Shown here in pieces: positions 39,437-50,034 of a stretch of DNA of 64,000 bases. Position numbers and translations under genes: made by a program. Every line of letters starts with the position of its first letter. Position 1 is the first letter of the stretch. The stretch is from Paulinella micropora (lineage: Eukaryota; Cercozoa; Imbricatea; Euglyphida): contig BJOX01000115.1 in assembly GCA_009731375.1 (NCBI GenBank), forward strand, positions 911,459 to 975,458, read 5' to 3'. Under the pieces are notes generated by a model. The model saw only the letters and a list, made by a program, of their open reading frames with translations. It ran no database searches and had not been told where the DNA came from.

Positions 39437-40833
39437 ATGTGGAACGAGAACGATAAAGAATTTATCAAACAATTGAACGTAGCAGACACAGAGCAAAAAA
39501 TATACGATGTCGTATCAAACTTTTTCACGAGTGATGCGAAGCCGTCTAAAGCCTTTCATAATGCTATATTGTTATTATTTAGTAAAACAACAACAGATGA
39601 CGAAGCACTGAAAGCAATGAAAATTATTTATCCTAAATACGTCATTATTTACCCGAACACGACTTCAAGGAGGCAGAGATTAAGCGAAGTAAGAACAAGG
39701 GCAATAAAACCAAATCAAAGCAAAAAAGTATATGAGATGTCTAAATTAGATAAATATTTCAATATCAATGAAGATGAAAGAATTAAAATAGTTGAGGGGT
39801 ATAAAAGGATGTCAAAGCAAAAAACGAGCAAAAAATACAGATTGATGTGCGGGAGGTAATGGCAAAAACGAATGAAATGATTTTAAGCAATGACCCGTAC
39901 CTTAAACTATTAGCCCTAATGATAGCAACGGGAGCCCGTCCAGTTGAGATATTTGCGAAAAATACATATGAATTAATACCAGATAAACCTTCATGGCTAA
40001 GGATAAACAACTTAGCAAAGAAAAGAGAGGGGCAAAAAAAGAACTGGACTGAGAGGCCTGTAATTTTATTTACTCCCGAATTTACAATAGAGAAAATTGA
40101 AGCAATAAGAAACCACTTTAAGAAAAAGGGGGCGGTTATAATCAACGACGACTGACAGCTGGCGAAAGATAAAAACAACGAACTAAATAAACGAATAATA
40201 AAAGTTTTTCCATGGCTAGCAGATTACACACAGAGAAGTAGCATGTTAAGAAAATTATACGCGAGTTTATCGTACACGAATTACGCAGACCCGAGAACTA
40301 TAAATTTCAATACGTGGGTGAGCAATGTATTAGGACACGGCGACCTTTTAACGAGTTTTTCGTATAGTTGGGTAAATGTGGCAGACCCGCGGGAGATGAT
40401 GGAAGAAGGCCTTAAAACCGAACTAGAGGAACTACGAAAGAAAATAGATTTATGTTTAAATATCAAAGGGGCAGAAAGTGAAGACATAGAGGACGACGGC
40501 AACGACGGCAAATGTAAACCCTTAGGGAAGAAAGCGAGCCGTGAGGATAAAAACGAACTACTTAATAAAATTTACAACGACTACGGCGGGGTAATCACGA
40601 ACACGGCACTCAGGAAAATAAGCGGGATTGGGGCAAAAATAGTAAATGAGTTTATCAAAGCAAAAAAGGAAGGAAAGACAGAGACAAAAGAGGCAACAGA
40701 GACAACAGAGGCAAAAAAGAGCGTCGCGGAGACAACGACAAAAGAGCCTACGGGGTTTAAGTTGATAGACGAAAACGGCAAAAAACAACCAATACGAAAA
40801 AGTGCGAGGCTTAAAAATAAAGTATTTAACTAG
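39437..40833 (+). pseudogene. Protelomerase, left-arm copy, inactivated
   Basis: This is the same gene as 56643-58040, in the opposite arm. One A is missing from the A-run at about 39804-39807 (left AAAA, right AAAAA), which shifts the frame at codon 123, and a GGA-to-TGA change at 40153-40155 stops the downstream frame. Active-site text (GARPVEIF, LAKKREG, MLRKLY, VLGHGD, FSYSW) is still intact in the broken frame, so the damage is recent. Element 2 may rely on the right copy. Confidence 0.9.
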
Positions 40834-40839
40834 TCTAAA

Positions 40840-41439
40840 TTAAAAGCGAAATAAATAAAATCTCTTTGAAAGTGTGGCGGGGTTGCCCCCTTTTTTGGTT
40901 TTTTTCGTTTGTAAATTAATAATAAGTGTGCTTAAAGCACAGATTACACGGCACGGGGCGGAGATTTCCATTAGAGCAGACGCGTTAGACTTGTTAATCT
41001 CTGAGACGACACGGGCGAGGGCGTCGTTAAAGTCTACTCCGGTATTAATCAAATAATTAACTCTATTATATTGAGGCTGTTTGAAGCCTTCTATTTTTCT
41101 GTGTCCTTTTTGGTCAATCCATTTTTTAAAGAGTTTCATTTGAGCGTCAATATGTTCCTGTCGCTGTGTCAAAGCCTTAGAAATATTAATATCTTCAATA
41201 ATTTCAGTAGCATCTTTAAGAGCCTTTTTAAACGCTGTTAATTCTTGTTCTTTTTTGGTTTTTTGTTTTTCTAAAGAGGCTATTTTATGAATGAAGGCTT
41301 TAATATCTCCTTCGGCTTTATCAATCCCCGCTTTTATCTCGTCAATGTCCGTCATACGCTTACGTCGCTTAATTCGCCGTTCCACGTCTTCATTGGTTTC
41401 GGGAGCATTCCGCGGTATAAGTCTTCGGCTGTCGGCCAT
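40840..41439 (-). CDS. Basic coiled-coil protein, left-arm copy
   Basis: The copy of 56037-56636 (199 residues) is identical as far as I can tell. It is convergent with the protelomerase gene, 6 bp from its stop. Sequence features are described under the right copy. Confidence 0.65.
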   Translation of the reverse strand: MADSRRLIPRNAPETNEDVERRIKRRKRMTDIDEIKAGIDKAEGDIKAFIHKIASLEKQKTKKEQELTAFKKALKDATEIIEDINISKALTQRQEHIDAQMKLFKKWIDQKGHRKIEGFKQPQYNRVNYLINTGVDFNDALARVVSEINKSNASALMEISAPCRVICALSTLIINLQTKKTKKGGNPATLSKRFYLFRF

Positions 41440-41535
41440 CTGGTCTGCTTTTGTCTCTGAGACTGCGGGAGCAAAAGACGACGGGAGCAAAAAAGTACAA
41501 AAAGTGGTGGCGCGGTAAAAGCGCTAACGAATTTT

Positions 41536-41733
41536 TTATTTTGTGGCAGTGGTGGCGGTGGTTATAATGGCGTCGATAACAGGCCGTACATTGTCCATGT
41601 AAGCATAAAGGACATTTTCGTATTCTTCAAGCATCATTTTAGTGTTTGTTGTTTTCGGCAATTGCTTTAGATTTTCTTTTATTTTGACTAATTCTACATA
41701 CGTATCGGGATTTGCGCCTTTCATAAAATTCAT
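41536..41733 (-). CDS. Hypothetical 65-residue protein, left-arm copy
   Basis: Copy of 55743-55940. Helical, ends with a threonine/alanine run. Lies 4 bp downstream of the small C2H2 gene on the same strand, so the three small genes 41536-42149 form a likely transcription unit. Confidence 0.5.
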   Translation of the reverse strand: MNFMKGANPDTYVELVKIKENLKQLPKTTNTKMMLEEYENVLYAYMDNVRPVIDAIITTATTATK

Positions 41734-41737
41734 AACT

Positions 41738-41917
41738 TCATTGATATTTTTGCATTGATTCTTGTGCGGTATCTGGTGCGGTTAAAATCTCGTTAATACA
41801 GGTATTAAGCAATTTTGTAAATTTCAATACATCATGGTGCGTGTGAGTGCGCGCGGTGTGAATTACTAAAGCATTTTTAGTTTTGAATTCAGCATGACAT
41901 ACGGGGCACTTTGACAT
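41738..41917 (-). CDS. C2H2 zinc finger mini-protein, left-arm copy
   Basis: Copy of 55559-55738 (59 residues), with C-P-V-C-H then H-x4-H spacing. It is separated by 1 bp from the gene upstream. Confidence 0.6.
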   Translation of the reverse strand: MSKCPVCHAEFKTKNALVIHTARTHTHHDVLKFTKLLNTCINEILTAPDTAQESMQKYQ

Positions 41918-41918
41918 A

Positions 41919-42149
41919 TTATAATTCTATAATATATTCTTTCAAGCATGATTTACCACAAAAATTATCTATCATATGAAGCAAACCCGTATCATATATA
42001 TAATGAATGTCGGTATCTACAAAAACAAGAGACACCCCGCAATTAACACATAGGTCTGTGGTGCTATAAACGATATCACCATATACAAAGTCTTTGATAT
42101 AGGCTTGTAAGTCCAAGGGCAATTTAGCAACAATATCTGTCATTATCAA
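41919..42149 (-). CDS. Small F-box-like / zinc protein, left-arm copy
   Basis: Copy of 55327-55557 (76 residues). See the right copy for motifs and the homologue in element 3. Confidence 0.6.
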   Translation of the reverse strand: MIMTDIVAKLPLDLQAYIKDFVYGDIVYSTTDLCVNCGVSLVFVDTDIHYIYDTGLLHMIDNFCGKSCLKEYIIEL

Positions 42150-42637
42150 ATGTAGTCAGGCGGGGGCGGTTGCTTAATTATTCCGTGGGCATATTCTTAT
42201 TTCTTTTTTTCTTATTTTCTTTTTTTGAGAGAGAGAAAAAAATATATAATGTCTACGTGAAACAAAAAGAAATGAGAGAAAAAAAAGCCAAGGTACCTCG
42301 GCGGTTGAATGAATGAGATTAAAAAATGCCAAAAGCAAAAACCGCCAAACAAAAAGGAAGCCCCAAAACATAAAAAAGAAGCCAAAAAACGGCGGGCAAA
42401 AATGGACTTATAAGGCCAAAAATTGCCCAATTCTCAAGAAGTTAATTTATAGAAAACCAAAATTCTAGAAAAAAAGTCTTTGAGAAACGGGCAAAAAATG
42501 GCCTTATAAGTCCAAATTCTGCCCGCCCTTTTTCGCAACATTTAAGCCATTTTAAGCCCTCGTATTAATCGGCACTTTCTCAATAAGACAAAAAAAAAAT
42601 CATATTTCTTCAACTCGCCAAGGTACCTTGGCTTATT
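42150..42637. other. Hairpin-rich non-coding block, left arm (candidate replication origin)
   Basis: Mirror copy of 54839-55326. It contains GCCAAGGTACCTTGGC near the helicase end, a related GCCAAGGTACCTCGGC near the other end, and between them two inverted segments with GGACTTATAAGGCC and GGCCTTATAAGTCC. No coding potential. Confidence 0.6.
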
Positions 42638-45600
42638 TTATAAATCGTTATTTTGGTTATATGTTCGCTTTCTTTCCCCCATGATAACATTTCTGTATTT
42701 TCGTTGTTGTCCTTCAATTGTTGGCTGGTATTTCTCTTTACAATTGCCTCGCAAATTGGCGTGGCTCTTAATCTTATCAGTAATAAATTTATTGTTTTGT
42801 AATCGTCGTTCTCTCTTTGTTAAATTCGCGTATAAATCGCCGTGTTTATATTCGGCGCATACGTCTTGAATTTGTATAAAGTCTTTTGTCTCGCCTTTCT
42901 CATATACCTCATTAAACCACATCATAAAGTCGTCGCAGGTCTTTAAATAATACGCACTAGCACGCAATACCCGTTCGGGTGTGTTATTTAGTTTATACCC
43001 GTTATTACTAAATACTTTGAATAAGTCCATTAATGTATGAAATAATGACATTTTAAAGTCTTTAATAAATTCAGCACTTTCATAATACGGGTCTGCCTCG
43101 TATATATTGGTTAAGTCCTCCATGTCCGCCATTTGTTGCCGTGTCTTAAACAAAGTTGGAAACTAAATTACTTCTAGCCTTCGCACACATCCGCCATCTA
43201 AGTGGTCAACAATTGGAATGTCGTTCGCTTTACAAAACATAGTATTTACATTTCTTTTTTCGGCCGTCTTCTCATAAAGCCCTCGGGCTGTTATGTTGTC
43301 CGTGCCCGTTAGTGATTTAATTGAAGCCCCTATTAAGTTATTTTTTGCGCACGGCTCAACAAACACACACGCCCGTTTGTTGTGCAAATTTGCCAAGCCT
43401 TGATTTAATTCATCTTTCTTCGGTTTCTCAGTGATAATACCTATATGCGCGTTAATGTAATATTCGCCCAATGTCCCGCGGTATAATTTCGTCATTAAAG
43501 TATCCTTACCATTACCACCCGCGCCAGTTAGTATAAAGAATTTTTGTATTTGTTGTCCATATAACCCCGTCGCCATCGCTTGAAGCAGATATTCGCGCAC
43601 ATCGTCATACGGCATTACTTTCTTCAAGAATTCGTTTAATTTTGTTTGTTTATTAATATCACAGGGTTCATAATTATAAACAACACTCATGGAAACAAAA
43701 TCATCGGGCTTACCATTACGAAATTCACCTTTTACAAGGTCATATACGCCATTATTAAATCCTAATAAATTTGAATTAATATCAAACGGACATTTTTTAA
43801 CCGCATATTTCGCCTTTAAGCATTTTACGATACCGCCACGTGTGTTATAATTTCTTAATTTAATTATCATTTGCTTTTGCTTTTTTGTGTTTAAATCGTA
43901 GTATCGGCCTAGTGCTTTTTTCATTTCTTCATTAGTCTCTTTCATAAGTTCTTCACGCAAAATTCTAATAAGACCATCGGTAAATATCATCATTTCATTA
44001 AATACGATTGAGCCTAGAAAGTTATGGAAAATGTCATCGTCTCCCGCGTCCCATAAGTGCGCGTTCGGTGGAAACTCATATACCGCATTATTAAAGCAGA
44101 TAAACCTATCTTTATATTTCGCGTGGATAAATTCAGCGTAATCATCGTCATTGCCATCCATAAAGGCTTTTGTTTTTTCACGTTCATAATTGCTATTGTC
44201 AGTTGCTACGGCTACGGCTACAGGTTCGGCCACTGCCACGGCCACTGCCACGGCCACTGCCACGGTCTCGGCTACGGGTTCGGCTTTGGCTTCGGCTTTG
44301 GCTTCGGCTACGGCTTCGGCTACGGCTTCGGCTACGGGTTCGGCTACGGCTTCGGCTACAGATTCGGCTACGGCATCGGCTTCGGCTACAGGTTCGGCTT
44401 TGGCTTCGGCCTCGGCCTCGGCTACGGCATCGGCTACGGCTTCTTTGGTTTTCTTAATTAGTTTTTCAATATAATCAACTGCTTTATATGGTTGCCTCTT
44501 GTGTTCATATCAGTTTTCTTTAGCCCAGTAAATCAATGAGCCGTATTTCAATAACCCCTTTGTGCCAGCATTCCACATTTCAATAATGTCGTTATCGCCC
44601 GTAAATTTGTCGCTTTGTTTTGAAAATTCAATTGCCAACGATAAACCCTCATCTTTATTGATTGTTTCGTGTTTCAGAGCCTCGCAAGCCTCCGCAGTCC
44701 AACGAATTGCCCAAAGCACTTTTTGCCAGTCAGTGTAATTATCAGCCATAATAGCGGGTATCCATTTCACAACCTACTTTAATTCGTCAGCGGTCGCGGG
44801 TAAATCTTTCAATATGATACTGGAAAAATCAAAGCAGTCGCTGTCAGTTATTTTGTTATTGTCGGTCGGTGGAATGTCTAACACTTCAAAGACTGCCTCA
44901 TTCTCATTCCCGTTAGAGATTATCATAACACACGGCGCCCCATATATCATCCGTATTAGCCACTGCGGGGGATTAATCGGCGGGTATTTGTCGGGTCGCA
45001 TTTTCCACTCATACATTTTGGCAGTCTTATGAATTGAAGGCGGTAATGTAATTTTACCCCAATCGTTTTTCAAATCCCAGTCCAATTTGAATTCGCCATT
45101 ATCATCTCCCGTCAATCGCATTGTTGGAAATTGTATCATATTCTTGACATTGGATAAATACGGCAGAAAGATATGATAACCGCCGCCGCCAGTTATCGCG
45201 CGCGGGGCTAGTTTAACAAATGTTTTCGTTTCTTCGTCCGTTTTGCTGAAGAAGCCTAACATCGCTTTGAAAATTTCAACAGAAGTAAATTTAAAGCCTT
45301 TGACGGGTTTATTATCAATATCTAACACGGAGACATTTGAAAATATACCCGTTCGCATTCCAATGTTTTCGCCTTGCTTAAACTTCCACGGCTTGTTGAA
45401 GTCAGCATCATATTTACGGCCAATTTTGCTCATTGGTATCCCCGTCGGTTTTCCCTTGGTCATCACGATTTTCTCTCGCACAATTGAATAATTGAGAGTG
45501 TCATAAAGTTCAGCATACTCTCTCACTTTTTCATAATGGCGCGGGTCGTGTTCCCACGGGTTTGCGTCGCTCGTTGCTTTGAATTCATAGACGGCGGGCG

Positions 45601-45784
45601 CTGTGGCCGTGGTGGTTCCAGTGGCAGTGGTCGTGATTGTTGTTGCGGTCTCGCTCATATCTTCAACCCTTATACCATTGTTCGGCATCTCTTTAAAAGG
45701 TAATTCACATACCTTTAACAGACTTGAAGGCTCGGGCATGACAACTTTGACATTGTCGGCGCGTGGTGCGTCAACGGATAACAT
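42638..45784 (-). pseudogene. PrimPol-PriCT-SF3 helicase gene, left-arm copy
   Basis: Same layout as 51692-54838. It shares the TAG (44774-44776) and TGA (44510-44512) found in the right copy and has one extra TAG at 43163-43165 (GAG in the right copy) just after the SF3 core, plus amino-acid changes such as FCKANDIP for FCLANDIP and VKGEF for AKSEF. It is therefore further decayed than the right copy. Confidence 0.85.
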
Positions 45785-45896
45785 TTGAATGTTATATATT
45801 TTCAAACATAATTTTTCAAAAAAATTAATAAATAAATATTAAGAAATAATAATTATTTTTTATTAAACTTTTATATATCATATAATATAATATAAT
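45785..45896. promoter_or_regulatory. Divergent AT-rich promoter region, left arm
   Basis: This 112-bp spacer is very AT-rich with TATAATATAATATAATATG just before the ATG at 45897 and separates the replication gene from the 102-residue gene. Confidence 0.4.
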
Positions 45897-46205
45897 ATGA
45901 GTATAAGAGGACGCAAACCAACCGCGCCAAGTATTCAACCGCCCAGCCAGACGATAAGAAACTTAGACGGGACAACAACCTATATTCGCTATTATCCAAA
46001 GACATTGAAAAACGGCAATGTTGTTTATAACAAATATGTTCAAACTCTCAAACACGTAGCACCACAACAAAAGACTGCACAGCAAAAAATAAAGGGTAAA
46101 ATGGTCAAAGAGATAAAGCCCGTGTTGCTAAATTATACTATTGAAGAATTCAACAAGATTAAGCCGTTATTGGAGAATAAAGGCATTTTGCAGTTCGTTA
46201 GTTAA
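45897..46205 (+). CDS. Basic hypothetical protein, left-arm copy
   Basis: 102 residues, lysine-rich. The right copy is at 51271-51579. It begins MSIRGRKPTAPSIQPPSQ, has a YIRYYPKTLKNGNVVYNKYV strand pair in the middle and a helical end. The layout suggests a small nucleic-acid-binding protein, unrecognised. Confidence 0.6.
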   Translation: MSIRGRKPTAPSIQPPSQTIRNLDGTTTYIRYYPKTLKNGNVVYNKYVQTLKHVAPQQKTAQQKIKGKMVKEIKPVLLNYTIEEFNKIKPLLENKGILQFVS

Positions 46206-46246
46206 TAAAAAAAATAATTTCGTTTTTTTTATCACCCGCCGTTTCA

Positions 46247-46573
46247 TTAGCGGTTATTCACCAGAGCGTGATATAAACCATCAAGGGTTTCGCTGTAATA
46301 TTCTTCTTCGTTATCAACCTTTTTAATACGCATCAACACCTCGCACATATTCCCTAAGTGTTCTATTTGTGGTATCCTCATTTCAATAAGTCGCATATCT
46401 CTTAATCTATCTCTGATACGCACGCCATTAAAACCGCGCATCAGTTTAACATCAAGTTCAACGGCTTTGAAGTTCGCTCGCGTCCATCGCTTACGGGCGC
46501 CCGTGTATTCACAGATTAATTTAACCACTGCCTCAGGTAGGCGGGTTTCTCGCATCAGATAAATGTAACTCAT
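46247..46573 (-). CDS. Small hypothetical protein, left-arm copy
   Basis: 108 residues; the right copy is at 50903-51229. The N-terminal RLPEAVVKLICEYTG resembles an F-box-like or LPxx helix, followed by a basic middle (RDRLRDMRLIEMRIPQIE). Unrecognised. It is preceded by the 31-bp upstream motif at 46598-46628. Confidence 0.6.
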   Translation of the reverse strand: MSYIYLMRETRLPEAVVKLICEYTGARKRWTRANFKAVELDVKLMRGFNGVRIRDRLRDMRLIEMRIPQIEHLGNMCEVLMRIKKVDNEEEYYSETLDGLYHALVNNR

Positions 46574-46597
46574 ATTTATATATATCGGGTTCTCATT

Positions 46598-46628
46598 CCT
46601 TTAATATATAATTCACATACCCTTAACC
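46598..46628. promoter_or_regulatory. Recurrent 31-bp upstream motif, copy 1
   Basis: TCCTTTAATATATAATTCAC followed by ATACCCTTAAC. The same 31 bp recurs at 47319-47349 and, inverted, at 50849-50879. It precedes start codons by 25-70 bp and is a likely promoter or protein-binding site of element 2. Confidence 0.6.
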
Positions 46629-46674
46629 CGCTATAAGAAAAAAATTAAATTTGCTCGCGGGCTGTGTGCTTGTT

Positions 46675-47287
46675 TTAAATCAATTTGTATTCCCGCAAAT
46701 GTTTATACGGGTATATAATCGGTGCGTCCTCGCATTCGGCATCGGGCTTCACATGGTCCTCTAAATAGTTATAATCATAATCTTTTTCTGCTATGAGTGG
46801 CAACAACTCGGACATTTTAACCCACGCTGGAAAATCGTATTTAATATGATTAAAAACAATTATATGGTTATAAATGGCGGGGTCGTTGTTCATTATTTCA
46901 TTCAAAGTAGCCCACGCTGTTCGGGTATGGTTGTTGTATAAGTCCCATCTGTCAAAATCATTATATCGTTCATATGGAAACGTAAATGTGCAACACGAAT
47001 ATTTATCATGTGGTTCCCATCTCGGGTTCAATAATTCGTAGCCTGACACATTTCTTTTTATATCAACATACGCACGAAAACCTTGTTGGCATCCTGTTAT
47101 ACCATCACAATGATTACAATAAACCAAATTGGCATAATCTTTTATAATATTCATAATATCGTGTGGTAAGTGGTCATAAGCCTCATGTAATATGTTTGGC
47201 TTTTTGTAGTTATCGGCGTATTCATATTTTTTAAGGTATTTATATTGTTTATTGTATCTGTTTTGTGGCTTTCGTTTATTTCGTTTA
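46675..47287 (-). CDS. Hypothetical protein, 5' end lost in a gap
   Basis: The frame stays open upstream of the ATG at 47154 into the 10-N gap, so the real start is unknown. Visible residues include a Lys/Tyr/Asn-rich segment (RYNKQYKYLKKYEYADNY), then YCNHCDGITGCQQGF with cysteines, WDLYNNHTRTAWATLNEIM, and YNHIIVFNHIKYDFPAWV. Unrecognised. It is the first gene of the unique centre of element 2. Confidence 0.55.
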
Positions 47288-47297
47288 NNNNNNNNNN
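47288..47297. other. Assembly gap (10 N)
   Basis: Ten N between a truncated minus-strand gene and copy 2 of the 31-bp motif. Confidence 0.95.
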
Positions 47298-47318
47298 CTA
47301 TATATGCCCCGTCTCATA

Positions 47319-47349
47319 TCCTTTAATATATAATTCACATACCCTTAAC
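47319..47349. promoter_or_regulatory. Recurrent 31-bp upstream motif, copy 2
   Basis: Identical over 31 bp to the copy at 46598. It precedes the ATG at 47405 by 55 bp, with (TA)-rich sequence between. Confidence 0.6.
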
Positions 47350-47404
47350 GGGCTATGATATATATGAGAAAAAAATAATTCGTTTTTTTATATATCTCTA
47401 TTAT

Positions 47405-47593
47405 ATGGCATCGTGTGTCTATTGTAAGCGTTCAAACATTCATATTGTTGTTGATAATGTCGGCTTTTGTAGTCTTAAGTGTTTAATAACGCATCTAATA
47501 AGGGCAAACCCGCCTAAAATTACGCCCTCTATTACAAATGAAATATTAGACAATATCAACCCGTACATGCTTCTGCTTCCAGTTCGTTCATGA
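47405..47593 (+). CDS. Small zinc finger protein
   Basis: 62 residues. CVYCKRSNIHIVVDNVGFCS with a following LKCL gives two C-x2-C pairs, an FCS-type treble clef. Its end overlaps the convergent nuclease gene by about 38 bp. No further assignment. Confidence 0.5.
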   Translation: MASCVYCKRSNIHIVVDNVGFCSLKCLITHLIRANPPKITPSITNEILDNINPYMLLLPVRS

Positions 47594-48158
47594 TGGTATC
47601 AACCTCATTTAAAACCCATGTTATATATTCGTTATCGCGGGCAATATAATATATGTCAATATCGCCGTTTAAGACCTCACAAAATATACAAGTGTCTAAC
47701 CCCGTGAGATACATGTATATTTGAAGTTGTGTATGTTCCCATAATTTCACACCATATACTTTATTACCTCTTATTTTAATCTCAAGCAATGTCTGACATT
47801 CACCAAAGTCAATAATCCCGTCAATTTTACCATATATACAATACTTAGCGTTTATCGGCTTTCTGTAATGCTTTTGATTGCTTGATATAATATAAATCTT
47901 TTCAAATACTCCAACACAGCCGTCTCATTATTAATCCCGTTTTTTTAGTTCGTCGCCGTAATGCTTTAATTTAACATAGCCGTTAAAATCAATTTTTTGT
48001 GTTAATGGTTCATTCGGCGGGTTCGGCCTTTTTCTTTTTTTAAAACGCTTTATTTGTGAAAATTCTCGTTTAACAATTTTTTTTATGAAATCTTTTTCAT
48101 GTGGATTTAATAGCAAGATTTTAGAGATTTCGGCGCCAAAAACAACTTTCATTTTCAT
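47556..48158 (-). pseudogene. PD-(D/E)xK nuclease (YqaJ/lambda-exonuclease-like), frameshifted
   Basis: Two frames join: 48158 down to 47931 (MKMKVVFGAEISKILLLN, then a basic stretch), and a second frame from about 47930 to 47556. The second holds GKIDGIIDFG and LLEIKIRG, the Asp and Glu-x-Lys of the nuclease core, then LWEHTQLQIYMYLTG, the Q-motif helix of YqaJ-type exonucleases. In between, a short third-frame piece (NETAVLEYLKRF) also looks genuine, so more than one indel is involved. Predicted role: 5'-3' resection for recombination or DNA end processing. Order and spacing agree with the family. Confidence 0.6.
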
Positions 48159-48169
48159 TTGTTAGTATA

Positions 48170-48943
48170 TTACGCGTTTAATAATATTTCGGCAAATTCA
48201 TCAACATTATTGATTGGCTTCAATACTTCGGGGTGTGCGGTCTTAATACGATTGTATTTTAATTTCACATATTTCTCAATCAGTTCATATCTGTCGCATC
48301 TGTCTTTCAATAATTGATTTAATGGCATATTTTGGCGGTTCATAAAGTCTTTTACTAGTTCATATTTTAATAGTATATCATCGTCTAATATCTCTGTTGT
48401 ATCGCTCATGGTATCGTCGGCGGTATTGCTTTCAATAACCATGGCGGTCTTAACGGGTTCAATGATTTCGCCTTCAACATCCTTCATAGATAATAGATAA
48501 ATTAGCCGTTTATTTTCCCGCCGTAAATCCTTAATTTTATATTTCAATTGTTTTTCGTTGTCTTTATACTTCATTATCGTCTTTGTCATTTTGGTCTGTG
48601 TTTTAGCATTTTCAACCAAACTTCGGTGTAATGATTTCGTTTTTGTTATAAACTTTTTCATTACTGCGTCATTTTTAGAAACAACGTTTTTTATATCCAC
48701 ATTATATTTCATCGTCATTTTTAACGATATTTCTAACAACAAACCCCTTAATAATAAACCGCATTTTGTCCCCTCGCGTATCGTAGTCATAGCAGGTATT
48801 TTATGAATAATAACCTCATAGCCCCCTTTTATATCGTGTATTTTACCATCATCGCGTACGATATATTTGTCATACGTTGACCTATAGAATTTTTCATACA
48901 AGTCGGCATCGTTGTAGATACAACTGCTTCCACAATCACACAT
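48170..48943 (-). CDS. Hypothetical protein with coiled coil
   Basis: 257 residues. Three cysteines near the start (CDCGSSC), a beta-like region to residue 60, a long charged helix from about 85 to 160 (MKYKDNEKQLKYKIKDLRRE), then an acidic stretch and a helical C-terminal third. No family recognised. It is 11 bp upstream of the nuclease gene on the same strand, probably cotranscribed. Confidence 0.6.
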   Translation of the reverse strand: MCDCGSSCIYNDADLYEKFYRSTYDKYIVRDDGKIHDIKGGYEVIIHKIPAMTTIREGTKCGLLLRGLLLEISLKMTMKYNVDIKNVVSKNDAVMKKFITKTKSLHRSLVENAKTQTKMTKTIMKYKDNEKQLKYKIKDLRRENKRLIYLLSMKDVEGEIIEPVKTAMVIESNTADDTMSDTTEILDDDILLKYELVKDFMNRQNMPLNQLLKDRCDRYELIEKYVKLKYNRIKTAHPEVLKPINNVDEFAEILLNA

Positions 48944-49034
48944 CCTATATTATACTATATACTATCTTATATTATAAGATTACTCATTTCTTTAAAATAT
49001 ATATTAAAGGAATGCGCTATAATATACTTATAAC
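48944..49034. promoter_or_regulatory. Divergent promoter with TTAAAGGAATG word
   Basis: This AT-rich 91-bp spacer contains ATATATATTAAAGGAATGCG at 48999-49018, sharing TATATTAAAGGAATG with the region around 50865-50882. It separates divergent genes. Confidence 0.45.
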
Positions 49035-49409
49035 ATGGATACACAATTGATTAAGTGTATTTACGGCAACCATAGCAAACCAGAAAATGAGTTTATTGGG
49101 AGACGCGGGCAACAGGTGCGTGCGTGTACAGATTGTAGAAAAATAAAAAGCGACTCTGTTAAAAGACTATTAACAATAAAACTACCAGAAAATATGAAAA
49201 TTTGTAATAATTGTAGAATCGTTAAACCAATTAATGAATTTATGAAGGACAAAAGAGAAATTAAGAAATGCGCCAAGTGTCGTGAATATATAAAGGTTTG
49301 GAGAATTGAAACGAATCACTATGAAAAATACAAAGAATATAACCGCAATTATAATCGTGCTTATATGAAATCTTACAGGCGGAAATTAAAGCATGAAGCA
49401 ACGGAATAA
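49035..49409 (+). CDS. Cysteine-rich zinc-binding protein
   Basis: 124 residues with three C-x2-C pairs: CTDCRKIK, CNNCRIVKPINEFMK and CAKCREYIK, the K-x-C-x2-C-x4-K-x4-F pattern common in virus-encoded homing-type or DNA-binding proteins. The C-terminus is basic and tyrosine-rich. It may be the DNA-binding half of a nuclease; no nuclease motif is seen. Confidence 0.55.
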   Translation: MDTQLIKCIYGNHSKPENEFIGRRGQQVRACTDCRKIKSDSVKRLLTIKLPENMKICNNCRIVKPINEFMKDKREIKKCAKCREYIKVWRIETNHYEKYKEYNRNYNRAYMKSYRRKLKHEATE

Positions 49410-49520
49410 ATATATGGTAGTTATCATTTTTTTATCTCATAAGGTTTATGACGAGGACGATAACCACACATATAATTAACAACTCAATCATTGCGCCTTA
49501 TATATAGGAGTATCATAAAA

Positions 49521-49997
49521 ATGTATGACGAAGTATGTGAAAAATGCTCAAGGTGTAAGAGACGACCGCCCTTTATGGGCTATAAGTTATGTGAGAAATG
49601 CCGTAGTTATATGGCTAATATACCAAAAGAAAGAAGACGAGCAATAGCCAGCCGTTATTATCACAACAGGAAAACACGGCAACAGACACAACAAGCGGGC
49701 AACGGCTTTGAACCAAAACCGCTTATAAGGCACGATACCACAGAGTTTGATTTGGATGAATTATTATTAAAGAGCAACGAATTTAACGAACTCAAAACAC
49801 AATGTGATAAATTGAAAACACGGCAGGACAAGCGACACGAAAATTATATATTGAATACAGACCAAATATGTGAATTTATTGCTTACTTGCAATGTCAAAT
49901 CATGAGCCTTCAAAATTACAAAAATAAAAATAAAGAAGAAATTACAGCAATCAATGAAAAATTATGTAAGTTAAAAAGACAGATAAAAGGTATGTGA
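49521..49997 (+). CDS. Zinc-binding and coiled-coil hypothetical protein
   Basis: With the ATG at 49521 the protein has 158 residues. It starts MYDEVCEKCSRCKRRPPF then LCEKCRSYM, giving a four-cysteine site, followed by a basic helix and, from about residue 85, a coiled coil (ELKTQCDKLKTRQDKRHE). Related in layout to the preceding gene, so possibly a duplicated family. Function unknown. Confidence 0.55.
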   Translation: MYDEVCEKCSRCKRRPPFMGYKLCEKCRSYMANIPKERRRAIASRYYHNRKTRQQTQQAGNGFEPKPLIRHDTTEFDLDELLLKSNEFNELKTQCDKLKTRQDKRHENYILNTDQICEFIAYLQCQIMSLQNYKNKNKEEITAINEKLCKLKRQIKGM

Positions 49998-50034
49998 TTT
50001 ATATGTTAAACATAAGATATATAATAAGTAAAAT

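Larger units (their letters stand above)
38839..46666. repeat. Left arm of the element 2 inverted repeat (about 7.8 kb)
   Basis: From about 40 to 46.6 kb, position x on this arm corresponds to 97476 minus x on the right arm without shift, and gene boundaries match exactly. The only indels I detect are one base in an A-run of the protelomerase and a 275-bp insertion in the right arm. Substitutions are few. This means a recent duplication, ongoing homogenisation, or replication-derived inverted dimer. Confidence 0.9.
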
